Shown: in pieces, positions 55,377-64,000 of the stretch
Layout of the letters: each line of letters starts with the position of its first letter
Position numbering within the stretch: position 1 is the stretch's first letter
Source: Moellerella sp963519845
GTDB lineage: Bacteria > Pseudomonadota > Gammaproteobacteria > Enterobacterales > Enterobacteriaceae
Direction: 5' to 3'
Assembly (NCBI GenBank): GCA_963519845.1
Contig: CAUQNX010000001.1
Coordinates: 62,001-126,000, forward strand
Length of the DNA stretch: 64,000 nt
Notes under the pieces: model-generated
Databases searched by the model: none
What the model was told of the DNA's origin: nothing
What the model saw: only the letters and a program-made list of their open reading frames with translations
Position numbers and translations under genes: made by a program

Positions 55377-56399
55377 TTAATCTAAAACGGTAGTTTTTCG
55401 ACCTAAACTTCCTTTACGACATAAATCACGGCGAATTTTAGTGATACCTGCTTCGGGTTTTTGTTTCTCATCTAAGCTAGCAAGCACCAACTCTAATATA
55501 CGCTCAGCGATATCACGGTGACGTTGTGCCAAAGAGAGCACAGGACACTCGAGGAAGTCCAATAATTCACTATCACCAAAAGTAGCAATAACCATATGCT
55601 CAGGCAGGCGACCACTGCGTTTCAACACCACATCTAATACACCCTGCAATAGGGAAAATGAGGTGGTAAATAGCGCATCGGGCATTTCATTGCCTTTGTC
55701 TAACCAATTGGTAAAGGTCTGTGCCGCTGAATCTCGTTCATAACTATTAGCATACAGATAATTAACTTCTCTTGGTTCGCCTTCCCAGCCACGTCGGAAA
55801 CCTTGTTCACGTAAAAAGCTGACAGATAGTTCAGGTAATGCACCTAAGTACAGTACCGATTTAGCTGGAAACTTACGTAATTCAGTAGAAATCACATAAG
55901 CATCTTCCTGGTCATCACCCACAACACTGATGAAGTGATCTTTTTCCAGCGCTCTATCTAAAGCAATAATCGGCAATGAGCGATTTGCCCAGCGTTGATA
56001 AAACGGGTGTTCAGGAGGTAATGCAGTCGATACGATAATGGCATCAACTTGACGCTGCAACAGGTGCTCAACACAACGGATCTCGTTATCAGGCTGATCC
56101 TCAGAACAGGCAATCAGTAACTGATAGCCGCGCTGACGTGCTTGACGCTCAAGATAATTGGCAATCCGCGTATAGCTGGTATTTTCCAGATCCGGGATCA
56201 CCAAGCCAATAGAACGAGTTCTACCTGCGCGTAGTCCTGCTGCGACTGCATTCGGATGGTAATTGTGTTCTCTGACAACCGCCATCACTTTTTCCACAGT
56301 TTTATCGCTGACTCGATACTGCTTGGCCTTGCCGTTGATCACATAACTAGCCGTTGTGCGAGAAACGCCTGCTAAACGGGCTACTTCATCCAGTTTCAC
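55377..56399 (-). CDS. cra: Catabolite repressor/activator Cra (FruR)
   Basis: LacI-family regulator that responds to fructose 1-phosphate and related sugar phosphates and adjusts glycolytic and gluconeogenic flux. The 340 residues (334 in E. coli) start with the helix-turn-helix MKLDEVARLAGVSRTTASYVI and the YRVSDKTVEKVMAVVREH hinge region, nearly identical to E. coli. The periplasmic-binding-like effector domain follows. It lies between ilvH and mraZ, as in E. coli. Confidence 0.97.
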   Translation of the reverse strand: MKLDEVARLAGVSRTTASYVINGKAKQYRVSDKTVEKVMAVVREHNYHPNAVAAGLRAGRTRSIGLVIPDLENTSYTRIANYLERQARQRGYQLLIACSEDQPDNEIRCVEHLLQRQVDAIIVSTALPPEHPFYQRWANRSLPIIALDRALEKDHFISVVGDDQEDAYVISTELRKFPAKSVLYLGALPELSVSFLREQGFRRGWEGEPREVNYLYANSYERDSAAQTFTNWLDKGNEMPDALFTTSFSLLQGVLDVVLKRSGRLPEHMVIATFGDSELLDFLECPVLSLAQRHRDIAERILELVLASLDEKQKPEAGITKIRRDLCRKGSLGRKTTVLD

Positions 56400-56482
56400 T
56401 TTAACCTCATTAAATCAGCTTACAAGCTCAGACGTATTCTGGGCTTTACATAGGTACATTTTACCCTTCAGCTACAAATTTT

Positions 56483-56974
56483 TCACCGCATAATTTTGTC
56501 ACCGCGCGAAACACCGACAATTCCCGAGCGCGCAACTTCAACAACTTCAGCAACTCCACGCACAGATTCAATAAATGCATCGAGTTTATCGCTAGTTCCT
56601 GCAAGCTGAACGGTATAAAGCGTTGGTGATACATCGACGATTTGTCCGCGAAAAATATCAGAACAACGTTTGACTTCTTCACGACCGTAACCACTAGCTT
56701 GTAATTTTACCAGCATAATCTCACGTTCGATATGCGCTGACGCAGTGAGTTCGCTAACGCGTAAAACATCCACCAGCTTATGAAGTTGTTTTTCAATCTG
56801 CTCTAAAACCTTAGCATCACCTTTGGTTTGGATCGTCATACGTGACAAAGTGGGATCGTCGGTCGGTGCAACAGTCAAACTTTCAATATTATAACCACGT
56901 TGTGAAAACAGTCCGATAACACGGGACAGAGCCCCTGATTCGTTCTCCAGTAAAACGGATAAAATACGACGCAT
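56483..56974 (-). CDS. ilvH: Acetolactate synthase III small subunit
   Basis: Regulatory subunit that gives valine sensitivity to IlvI. The ATG at 56974 gives 163 residues, the E. coli length (MRRILSVLLENESG). The N-terminal ACT domain contains Gly14, Ser17 and Asn29, positions whose change gives valine resistance in E. coli, so normal feedback is expected. The start is two bases after the ilvI stop; the frame is open ten codons further but inside ilvI. It is the second gene of ilvIH. Confidence 0.96.
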   Translation of the reverse strand: MRRILSVLLENESGALSRVIGLFSQRGYNIESLTVAPTDDPTLSRMTIQTKGDAKVLEQIEKQLHKLVDVLRVSELTASAHIEREIMLVKLQASGYGREEVKRCSDIFRGQIVDVSPTLYTVQLAGTSDKLDAFIESVRGVAEVVEVARSGIVGVSRGDKIMR

Positions 56975-56976
56975 GA

Positions 56977-58704
56977 TCAGGTCCTCTCTGTTTTGCTTAA
57001 CCACATTTCATCCATAGCGCCACCGCGGATCTGCATTGGATAAACGTGTTCTGTTTCATCTATATTGACATCAACAAAAACCAATCGCTGATTTTCATTC
57101 ACTTGAGCTAAGGCTTCAACTAATTTTGCTTCCAATTCATCAGGTGATTTAATGGAGATACCAACATGACCATAAGCTTCAGCCAATTTAACAAAATCAG
57201 GTAATGATTCCATATAAGACTGTGAGTGACGACCTTGATAAATCATATCTTGCCACTGTTTTACCATGCCAAGAAAGCCATTATTAAGATTGAGAATTAA
57301 CACGGGTAAACCATATTGCAGCGCGGTAGATAACTCTTGGATATTCATCTGAATACTGCCATCACCAGTAACACAAATTACTGTGGCTTCAGGATGGGCT
57401 AATTTAACCCCTAAAGCCGCTGGCAGACCAAATCCCATGGTGCCCAAGCCACCTGAGTTAATCCAATGTCTTGGTTTATCAAATGGATAGTATAAGGCAG
57501 CAAACATTTGATGTTGCCCAACATCTGAAGTGACGTAGGCATTGCCCTGAGTTAAACGATAGATTGTTTGAATCGCTTGCTGCGGCTTTATTTTGGCGGT
57601 ATTGGTCGGGAATTTCAGACATTCGCGGCTACGCCAAATCTCAATATCTTTCCACCATTCAGCGATAGCTTGCTTATCCTGCTTGGCTTCAAGCGGAGCC
57701 AACAAGCTAATCATCTGTTGTAGCGTGGTTTTTGCATCACCCACAATAGGGATATCCGCTGATACTGTTTTTGATATTGAAGTAGGATCTATATCAATAT
57801 GAATCACAGTTGCATTGGGGCAATATTTTTCTAAATTATTGGTCGTACGATCATCAAATCGAACGCCGACGGCAAAAATAACATCAGAGCAATGCATGAC
57901 CTTATTGGCTTCATAAGTCCCGTGCATACCCAACATTCCCACTGACAAATTGTGGGTAGCAGGAAATGCCCCTAACCCCATCAGCGTAGATACCACCGGA
58001 ATGCGTAGTCCTTCAGCTAATGTCAGCAACTCTTCTGAGCAGTCTGAGTTAATCGCACCGCCCCCAACATAAAGTACCGGTTTATGAGCGGATAATAATT
58101 TTGATAATGCTTTTTTTATCTGCCCTTTATGGCCTTGAATAGTCGGATTATAAGAGCGTAGGCTAATATTATCTGGATAACGATAAGGGTGCTTTATAGC
58201 CGGATTAACAGTATCTTTCGGGAAATCGATAACGACTGGGCCGGGACGTCCACTCGCCGCAATAAAAAAGGCTTTTTTGATAGTTTCAGGTATATCTTCA
58301 GCTTTTTTGATTAAAAAACTGTGTTTCACAATAGGGCGCGATATACCCACCATGTCACACTCTTGGAAAGCATCGTTACCAATCAATGAAGTTGCTACCT
58401 GCCCTGACAAAATCACTAATGGAATAGAATCCATATAAGCGGTTGCAATCCCTGTAATAGCATTAGTTGCGCCTGGTCCCGAGGTGACTAATACCACGCC
58501 AACATCCCCCGTTGAACGGGCATAACCATCGGCCATATGCACAGCAGCTTGCTCATGACGAACTAATATATGCTCAACACCACCAACGGTATGTAGAGCG
58601 TCATATATATCAAGGACAGCGCCGCCCGGATAACCGAACACGTGCTTAACCCCTTGGTCTATCAATGATTTGATGACCATTTCGGCTCCTGACAACATCT
58701 CCAT
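56977..58704 (-). CDS. ilvI: Acetolactate synthase III large subunit
   Basis: ThDP- and FAD-dependent catalytic subunit forming acetolactate or acetohydroxybutyrate for valine, leucine and isoleucine. The 575 residues (574 in E. coli) include the catalytic Glu in VLVRHEQAAVHMADG near 46-60, GRPGPVVIDFPKD near 153, and the ThDP-binding GDGSIQMNIQEL near 440 followed by LNNGFLGMVKQWQ, where E. coli has LNNRYLGM. It forms an operon with ilvH. E. coli ilvIH is activated by Lrp and repressed by leucine. Confidence 0.97.
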   Translation of the reverse strand: MEMLSGAEMVIKSLIDQGVKHVFGYPGGAVLDIYDALHTVGGVEHILVRHEQAAVHMADGYARSTGDVGVVLVTSGPGATNAITGIATAYMDSIPLVILSGQVATSLIGNDAFQECDMVGISRPIVKHSFLIKKAEDIPETIKKAFFIAASGRPGPVVIDFPKDTVNPAIKHPYRYPDNISLRSYNPTIQGHKGQIKKALSKLLSAHKPVLYVGGGAINSDCSEELLTLAEGLRIPVVSTLMGLGAFPATHNLSVGMLGMHGTYEANKVMHCSDVIFAVGVRFDDRTTNNLEKYCPNATVIHIDIDPTSISKTVSADIPIVGDAKTTLQQMISLLAPLEAKQDKQAIAEWWKDIEIWRSRECLKFPTNTAKIKPQQAIQTIYRLTQGNAYVTSDVGQHQMFAALYYPFDKPRHWINSGGLGTMGFGLPAALGVKLAHPEATVICVTGDGSIQMNIQELSTALQYGLPVLILNLNNGFLGMVKQWQDMIYQGRHSQSYMESLPDFVKLAEAYGHVGISIKSPDELEAKLVEALAQVNENQRLVFVDVNIDETEHVYPMQIRGGAMDEMWLSKTERT

Positions 58705-59006
58705 GCGTTTGCCTCCAACTTAATTTGCAAGTTAACAGAAGAATAGATTTCTTCTTTTTTTATTGGTTGATCAGCCGGACTCGCGTTCTCAGCCAAGCTC
58801 TACTAACATAACGTTCCCTTTTATCGCACGCAAATTCCATTTTGGGCGAAAAAGGTGCTATTTTTAAGATACTCTGCATTCGCCTGAAGCACTAAATCAT
58901 TTAACTGATATTTATCGGCTTTCTAGATTAAATGACCGTTAATCGATTGAAAAACATCGCACACTGAAAACAAAAAACCAGACTCATTGGTCTGGTTTTT
59001 TCTATC
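58705..59006. other. ilvI upstream region
   Basis: This 302-bp gap lies between the acyl-CoA ligase stop and ilvI. It holds the terminator at 58971-59002 and should carry the ilvIH promoter and Lrp sites. A short dyad AACTT-N7-AAGTT occurs near 58718-58734. No ORF is visible. Confidence 0.5.
58971..59002. terminator. Bidirectional-type terminator after the acyl-CoA ligase gene
   Basis: A 12-bp stem AAAAAACCAGAC/GTCTGGTTTTTT with a 6-base loop begins within a few bases of the ligase stop. It has T runs on both strands and isolates the gene from ilvI. Confidence 0.92.
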
Positions 59007-60815
59007 TTAATCGCCGTACATCAACTCTATTTCAGATTGATAGCGCTGTGAAATGATTTTACGCCTCAATTTTAAGGTCGGTGTCAGCTCGCCTTTCTCC
59101 ATTGAAAATTCAACAGGTAATAAGGTAAACCGTTTAACTCGATGGAAATTGGCAATGTTTTTCTGCATCTCTTTTAAGCGACCTTCAAACAAGGCGACAA
59201 TGCGAGAATCTTTTAACAACTCAAGACGATCATAGTATTTTAGATTAATAGAGTGAGCATACTCTTCCAACGCATCAAAACAAGGTACGATCAGGGCAGA
59301 AACAAATTTTCGCGCATCAGCAATCACCGCAACATGTTCGATAAATTTATCTTGTCCTAATGTTCCTTCGATCATTTGTGGCGCTATATATTTACCATTC
59401 GATGTTTTCATCAAATCTTTTAAACGTTCGGTAATATATAAGTTACCCTGCTCATCAATTAAACCTGCATCACCGGTTTTTAACCAACCATCTTCAGTAA
59501 AGGTTTGAGCAGTATCTTCAGGCCGATTATAGTAGCCTTTCATTACCACTGGTCCCTTAACTTGGATCTCATTCTCTTCGCCGATGCGCACAGATACCCC
59601 ACTTAGCGGAGTACCGATTGAGCCCAAACGATATTGGCTGTTTTCCCAGCAGGAGACGGTAGCGCAAGTTTCTGTCATACCGTAACCATATTTAATATTA
59701 ATGCCGGCAGCCAAGAAAAAGCGAATAACTTCATCATCTAAACGCGCGCCTGCAGCAGGTAAAAAGCGGACTCGTCCACCCAATACATTGCGCAAATTAG
59801 TTAAAACAAAACGATCAGCGATTTTTAATTGCAGAGAACGCAATAAACCCAGTGATTTACCTTGTTGTTTTTTATCAACACTGTTCAATCCTTGATTTAC
59901 CGCCCATTTAAATAGCCCTCTGCGCAAAAATGGTGCTTTAGCAACTTTATCTTGAATAGCGCGATAAACTTTCTCATAGAAGCGCGGAACGGCACACATA
60001 ACGGTCGGTTTGATATCCGCCATCGCTTGGCGTACTGCGTTAGTATCCGTTAAATAGACATTCTGAGCACCTGTGTGCATCACATAGAAACTCCATGCGC
60101 GCTCAAAAACGTGAGAAAGTGGCAGGAAAGTCAAAGAAACATCTTTGTCGGTCAGTGTCAGTCGCTGATCATGAAAGTAGAGCTGCGCCGCCATATTATA
60201 GTAATCAAGCATCACACCTTTGGGCTCACCCGTAGTGCCAGAGGTATAAATGATGGTAAATAGGTCGGTCAGATTATGGGCCGCAATACGCTCATCAAGA
60301 ATTGGTTGATACTGAGTTTGAGCCAGCTGAGCAAAATCCGTTAGATGAAAAATATGAGCTGATGACTCTATAGCCACTGATTCATCTAATACAATGATAT
60401 ATTCGAGATTAGGGCAAGATGCCTGTATAGATTTGGTGATTTGGTACTGCTCAGCATCACCAACAAACAAAATACGAATATTGGCATCATTAATAATATA
60501 AGCGGCTTGCTCCGAACTACTTGTCCCATAGAGCGGCACAGTCACTCCACGGAGTTGAAGAACCGCAAGATCGATCAATGACCAATTCATACTATTATGA
60601 GCAAAAAGACCAACATTCTCCTGACTATCGACATGAAGAGAAAGCAGAGCCAATGATAAAGCACGGGTCTTCTCGCCAACTTCGCCCCAAGTCAACTCTG
60701 TCTGTTGTCCTTGATTCCATTGACGAAACGCCGTTCTGCCCACAAATTCTGATTCTTTTATCCTACTCTGAAGTCTGTTGACTAAATGATAAGGATGCAG
60801 ATTTTCTGTGATCAA
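59007..60815 (-). CDS. Long-chain acyl-CoA synthetase (AMP-forming, FAA1 type)
   Basis: A 602-residue ANL-superfamily adenylating enzyme that should activate fatty acids to acyl-CoA. Motifs are the P-loop YTSGTTGEPKGVM near 190-202, YGYGMTETCAT near 375, the hinge-region TGDAGLIDEQGNLYITERLKDLMK near 450-475 and the C-terminal Lys domain (EKGELTPTLKLRRK). A start at TTG (60815) after AGGGA is the best choice because the next Met is about 70 codons in. It resembles the COG1022 group rather than E. coli FadD. It is inserted between ilvI and leuO, which are adjacent in E. coli, and has its own terminator. Substrate is not determined. Confidence 0.88.
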   Translation of the reverse strand: MITENLHPYHLVNRLQSRIKESEFVGRTAFRQWNQGQQTELTWGEVGEKTRALSLALLSLHVDSQENVGLFAHNSMNWSLIDLAVLQLRGVTVPLYGTSSSEQAAYIINDANIRILFVGDAEQYQITKSIQASCPNLEYIIVLDESVAIESSAHIFHLTDFAQLAQTQYQPILDERIAAHNLTDLFTIIYTSGTTGEPKGVMLDYYNMAAQLYFHDQRLTLTDKDVSLTFLPLSHVFERAWSFYVMHTGAQNVYLTDTNAVRQAMADIKPTVMCAVPRFYEKVYRAIQDKVAKAPFLRRGLFKWAVNQGLNSVDKKQQGKSLGLLRSLQLKIADRFVLTNLRNVLGGRVRFLPAAGARLDDEVIRFFLAAGINIKYGYGMTETCATVSCWENSQYRLGSIGTPLSGVSVRIGEENEIQVKGPVVMKGYYNRPEDTAQTFTEDGWLKTGDAGLIDEQGNLYITERLKDLMKTSNGKYIAPQMIEGTLGQDKFIEHVAVIADARKFVSALIVPCFDALEEYAHSINLKYYDRLELLKDSRIVALFEGRLKEMQKNIANFHRVKRFTLLPVEFSMEKGELTPTLKLRRKIISQRYQSEIELMYGD

Positions 60816-60990
60816 ATTATGTTCCCTGTAAAAAACAAGTGATTACCGTAACAAACCTGTAAATACAAAGTGTTAGTTAGATTAATCATAATTTCAGCTT
60901 ACATGTGTTAGCTAATATATACGAAGTTTATCCACTAAATGTCAATCAGAGAAGTGATATTATATAAATATTTGTAAATTTGTCAGATAT

Positions 60991-61025
60991 GCCAAAACTC
61001 ATCACAGTATTACTGTAATGAGTTA
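60991..61025 (-). terminator. leuO terminator
   Basis: A 13-bp inverted repeat (AACTCAT-ACAGT arms, one mismatch) with a 3-base loop, followed on the minus strand by TTTT. It lies about 50 bp past the leuO stop. Confidence 0.65.
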
Positions 61026-61075
61026 GGCATAAACATTAAATTAATGATAAAAACGTAGAACAAATGAGTCAGGAT

Positions 61076-62041
61076 TTACTCAGAAGAGAAATGATTATTA
61101 ATCTCAGATAATTGGCCTAATTGATTCTTCATCCATTGATGACCTTTATCTCTTGTTGTGGACTCATGCCATATTAGATAACAAGGTCGCGTAACTTCCT
61201 TCCAAGGTAAATTAATCATACGTAAATTAAGTGTCGACGAATAATATTCAACTAACCATTTAGGTGCAATTGCCACTAAATAAGTTTGTGAGACAATATT
61301 AAGCACACTATTAAGATCAGTTCCTTGATAACTTACTGAATGCGACAATTCAGTATTTAAATAATAGGGTTTACTAAATGATCCGGCATTATCTATAGAC
61401 ATTATTGCATGCTTTTCATTTATAAGTTCATCTATTGTAATATTCTCACCAATACGAGGATGCTCATTAGAGACAGCGAGTACAAGTTCATCATTAAATA
61501 AAATTTTATGTTGATACTCAGCTTTCTCAAATTCATTATAACTAATAACAAATTCTGTTTCCTGATACTTCAATTGGTGCGCAATATTATCATCAAGATA
61601 AGAACGAATAACAATATCTATATTTGGTGCATTATTTTTAAAATTTTCAACTATATTAGCTGCAAGGCGAATATCAAAAGGACTACATATTGATAAATTG
61701 AATACTCTTTCACTTTGCAGAGGGTCGAATCCAGCCCCGGGTAACTCATTATGTACCAGTTGTAATGCTTGTCTGACTGGTCCAAAAAGCTGTTTAGCAC
61801 GCGATGTAGGCTGAATTCCTCGGCCATAACGAACAAAAAGTTCATCATTAAACATGGTTTTCAAACGTGATACAGCATTACTGACTGCAGGCTGAGACAT
61901 ACCAAGGACCTGTGCTGCCCTAGTAACATTCTGCATCTGCATAACAACATCAAACACCGTTAATAAATTCAGATCAACATTACGAAGATGAATGTCACAG
62001 TGCTCTTTTTTTGTTGTTGAAACTGTATTGTAGTCAGTCAT
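61076..62041 (-). CDS. leuO: LysR-type regulator LeuO
   Basis: LysR-family global regulator and H-NS antagonist. The 321 residues (314 in E. coli) have a variable 20-residue N-terminus, then the helix-turn-helix VDLNLLTVFDVVMQMQNVTRAAQVLGMSQPAVSNAV-type region at about 22-60 and YGRGIQPTSRAKQLFGPVRQALQLVHNELPG, nearly identical to E. coli. The effector domain is more divergent and AT-rich. It is divergent from the leu operon with a long AT-rich spacer, the E. coli arrangement in which LeuO and H-NS control leuO and leuABCD. Confidence 0.96.
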   Translation of the reverse strand: MTDYNTVSTTKKEHCDIHLRNVDLNLLTVFDVVMQMQNVTRAAQVLGMSQPAVSNAVSRLKTMFNDELFVRYGRGIQPTSRAKQLFGPVRQALQLVHNELPGAGFDPLQSERVFNLSICSPFDIRLAANIVENFKNNAPNIDIVIRSYLDDNIAHQLKYQETEFVISYNEFEKAEYQHKILFNDELVLAVSNEHPRIGENITIDELINEKHAIMSIDNAGSFSKPYYLNTELSHSVSYQGTDLNSVLNIVSQTYLVAIAPKWLVEYYSSTLNLRMINLPWKEVTRPCYLIWHESTTRDKGHQWMKNQLGQLSEINNHFSSE

Positions 62042-62787
62042 TTCTTACTCCACTAAATATATTTATCATTTTTAATGAATATTAAAATCACTCATCTGAT
62101 AATCCTATCCTATAGGTTTCATCCGTGAATATATTCACCAAAACTTGCTTTTATAAATAAAACATTTACAAAATGAATTATTTTGCTTTCCCTGCATTGG
62201 TTAAAACGACGTTCTTTTGTTGTACCATCTATTAACTTAGGCTTACAGCACGATCAACTTCATAAAATATTAATATTCATCTTTTAAATTAATATAACCC
62301 AATCATAAAAATTACTTTTCATCACTGTTTTAATAATAAAACAAAGTATAGAAGAATTCATAATAAAATTATCTATTTCTTATGCTGTATTACGTACAAT
62401 CAGATTTATTACAATAAATATAATTATTAGTTTAAATAACCTAAGCCCTAACAATACATGACTTCAGATACATGACCCTATATTATTATCAATAATAGTC
62501 GTTTTCTTTCACTTTTAAGCCAAATTAGCGTAAAAAAAACAGCCAATACATAACTTATGATTATGCATCTTCCTGTAACATTTTGTTAAAAGAATTTTAT
62601 GCGCTTATGAAAAATAAATATAGATAAAAACATCACTAAAAATAGTGATATTGGCCATAATCACTAAGTTTAAGTTATATATCGATATACCTCACATTTA
62701 GCATAAAAACAGTGATTGACACTAAAGGCAAGATAACGTATCAATAAATAGAGAAACTATTTAAACCTAAATCGGAATGAGTCAGCT
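62042..62787. other. leuO-leuL divergent intergenic region
   Basis: This 746-bp, extremely AT-rich region has many A and T tracts. It should carry the leuO promoter on the left and the leu promoter (62716-62744) on the right. In E. coli and Salmonella the equivalent region is silenced by H-NS and relieved by LeuO and by transcription-coupled supercoiling. No ORF longer than a few tens of codons is convincing. Confidence 0.6.
62716..62744 (+). promoter_or_regulatory. leu operon promoter
   Basis: A consensus -35 TTGACA is separated by 17 bp from a -10-like TATCAA. It is placed about 45 bp before the leader peptide ATG, the right position for the attenuated leu promoter. Confidence 0.75.
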
Positions 62788-62865
62788 ATGATGAAATTTA
62801 TCAACCTACTAAGTCTACTACTACTCGCATCTCCTTTGCGCGGTACGCTTATGGGTGGGAAATGA
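62788..62865 (+). CDS. leuL: leu operon leader peptide LeuL
   Basis: A 25-residue leader peptide reading MMKFINLLSLLLLASP followed by LRGTLMGGK. Leucine residues cluster at positions 7, 8 and 10-13; five of these six codons are CTA, a rare leucine codon in enterobacteria, and one is CTC. An LRG motif follows as in E. coli LeuL (SSLRG). Ribosome stalling when charged Leu-tRNA is scarce should favour an antiterminator and expression of leuABCD. It lies about 110 bp before leuA with the attenuator between. Confidence 0.93.
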   Translation: MMKFINLLSLLLLASPLRGTLMGGK

Positions 62866-62892
62866 GCTGAAATAATCTTCCACTAAATTAAG

Positions 62893-62921
62893 AAAACCCG
62901 CGCAAGCCGCGGGTTTTTTTA
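62893..62921 (+). terminator. leu attenuator terminator
   Basis: Perfect stem AACCCGCG/CGCGGGTT with a 5-base loop, followed by a run of seven T. It lies 28 bp after leuL and 55 bp before leuA, the classic attenuator position. Confidence 0.95.
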
Positions 62922-62975
62922 TGCCTGCTGGCATCGGATCAAACATAACAACAATATGGCTATAAGGGATACAAT

Positions 62976-64000
62976 ATGAGCAACCAAGTTATTATCTTCG
63001 ATACCACCTTACGTGACGGTGAGCAGGCATTGCAGGCGAGTTTGTCCGTAAAAGAGAAGTTACAAATCGCCTTCGCATTAGAACGTTTAGGCGTTGATAT
63101 TATTGAAGCTGGCTTCCCTGTTTCATCACCGGGCGATTTTAAATCGGTACAAACCATAGCTCGTGAAATTAAAAATAGTCGTATCTGCGCATTAGCTCGC
63201 TGTGTTAAAAATGATATTGATGTAGCGGCAGAGTCGTTGAAAGTGGCTGAAGCTTTTCGTATCCACCTCTTTTTAGCTACCTCTAATTTGCATGTCGAAC
63301 AGAAATTGAAAAAAACGTTTGATGATGCATTAGAAATGGCAATTAATTCTGTTAAGCATGCGCGTAGATTTACTGATGACGTCGAATTTTCTTGCGAAGA
63401 TGCCGGAAGAACAGATATTGACAACTTATGTCGTATCGTAGAAGCCGCGATCACCGCAGGGGCAACAACGGTCAATATCCCAGATACCGTGGGTTATACT
63501 ACCCCTTATGAATTCGGCAATATTATAAAAACCTTATACAACCGCGTTCCTAATATTGATAAAGCGATTATTTCTGTTCACTGCCATGATGATTTAGGTA
63601 TGTCTGTTGCTAACTCTATTAGTGCAGTTGAAGCAGGCGCACGCCAAGTCGAAGGTACTATTAATGGCTTAGGTGAACGCGCAGGTAACTGTGCATTAGA
63701 AGAAGTGATCATGGCGATTAAATTGCGTGAACAGATGATGGGTGTGCATACCAATATTAATCATAAAGAGATTTATCGCACCAGTCAGTTAGTTAGCCAA
63801 TTATGTAACACCCCAATTCCAGCTAATAAAGCCGTAGTAGGTAGCAATGCATTTGCTCACTCTTCAGGTATTCACCAAGATGGCGTATTAAAAAATCGCC
63901 AAACTTATGAAATTATGACCCCCTCCTCTATTGGGTTAAAAGAAGTACAATTAAACTTAACCTCGCGCTCAGGCCGTGCGGCTGTGAAACATCGTATGGA
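62976..64000 (+). CDS. leuA: 2-isopropylmalate synthase LeuA, 3' end beyond window
   Basis: First committed enzyme of leucine synthesis, condensing 2-ketoisovalerate with acetyl-CoA. About 341 codons of the frame are visible and it stays open to the window edge; E. coli LeuA has 523 residues, so roughly a third is missing. The start MSNQVIIFDTTLRDGEQ follows AAGGGA. Catalytic motifs are DTTLRDGEQAL near 9-19 (metal Asp and Arg), NIPDTVGYTTP near 168 and VHCHDDLGMSVANS near 200-213 (metal His pair), then NGLGERAGNCALEE. The C-terminal regulatory domain lies outside the window. Confidence 0.97.
   Translation, partial: MSNQVIIFDTTLRDGEQALQASLSVKEKLQIAFALERLGVDIIEAGFPVSSPGDFKSVQTIAREIKNSRICALARCVKNDIDVAAESLKVAEAFRIHLFLATSNLHVEQKLKKTFDDALEMAINSVKHARRFTDDVEFSCEDAGRTDIDNLCRIVEAAITAGATTVNIPDTVGYTTPYEFGNIIKTLYNRVPNIDKAIISVHCHDDLGMSVANSISAVEAGARQVEGTINGLGERAGNCALEEVIMAIKLREQMMGVHTNINHKEIYRTSQLVSQLCNTPIPANKAVVGSNAFAHSSGIHQDGVLKNRQTYEIMTPSSIGLKEVQLNLTSRSGRAAVKHRM

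Noticed and set aside
58737..58761. Terminator-like hairpin AGAAGAA/TTCTTCT with T run on the plus strand
   Set aside because: No plus-strand gene precedes it, and the AT-only stem is weak. It is probably a chance feature of the ilvI leader.
62960..63475. 171-codon minus-strand frame at the right edge
   Set aside because: It is antisense to leuA, whose catalytic motifs are clear. Shadow frame.
1..64000. Search for prophage, insertion sequence, CRISPR, toxin-antitoxin or defence genes
   Set aside because: No transposase, integrase, repeat-spacer array, tRNA or rRNA was seen. Apart from the small left-edge gene, essentially all coding space is housekeeping genes in recognisable enterobacterial order.

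Overview
The window is a stretch of chromosome from an enterobacterial gammaproteobacterium. Nearly every protein aligns by eye, residue for residue, with an Escherichia coli K-12 counterpart, but the DNA is clearly more AT-rich. SecM, ZapA, ZapD, SecA, the full dcw cluster and the leuO/leuABCD arrangement are Enterobacterales markers. The AT-rich composition and sequence style fit the Morganellaceae (Providencia, Proteus, Moellerella and relatives). That family call is inference, not a database result.

Two ancestral blocks are joined here. Block A (about 0.9-13.0 kb) corresponds to the E. coli ubiI-to-mscS region: ubiI, ubiH, pepP, ygfB, then divergent zapA, 6S RNA and ygfA, then serA, rpiA, argP, yggE, argO and mscS. 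It covers ubiquinone hydroxylation, Z-ring assembly, global transcription control by 6S RNA, folate salvage, serine synthesis, pentose phosphates and arginine export. Block B (about 13.1 kb to the end) corresponds to the E. coli leu-to-yacL region: yacL, an inserted yjdM, acnB, lpdA-aceF-aceE-pdhR, nadC/ampD, ppdD-hofB-hofC, coaE-zapD-yacG, mutT, secA-secM, a DciA-like gene, lpxC, the division and cell-wall cluster ftsZ to mraZ, cra, ilvHI, an acyl-CoA ligase, leuO, leuL and the first part of leuA, which runs off the right edge.

The genes form several working units. The pyruvate dehydrogenase operon carries a perfect PdhR operator upstream of pdhR. The 16-gene dcw run (mraZ to lpxC, read right to left) supplies lipid II synthesis and the divisome, and has TGGGN-type MraZ boxes at 10-bp spacing in front of it. 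secM-secA is the stalling-controlled secretion ATPase pair. ilvIH, leuO and the leu operon form a branched-chain amino-acid locus with a leader-peptide attenuator.

Most of the window is ordinary core genome. I saw no prophage, insertion sequence, CRISPR array, tRNA or rRNA. The points most worth a second look are a SecM arrest motif with Cys where E. coli has the essential Phe150; a short Cys/Ile-rich ORF directly coupled to the pdhR stop and lying in the aceE leader; a type IV prepilin with an unusually long leader; a DciA (DUF721) helicase-operator homologue in an enterobacterium; a locally inverted nadC/ampD pair with ampE and aroP missing next to a repeat-like relic; an acyl-CoA ligase inserted between ilvI and leuO; and an unrecognised 112-residue protein at the left edge. 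I did not find a clear multi-gene system of a new kind.
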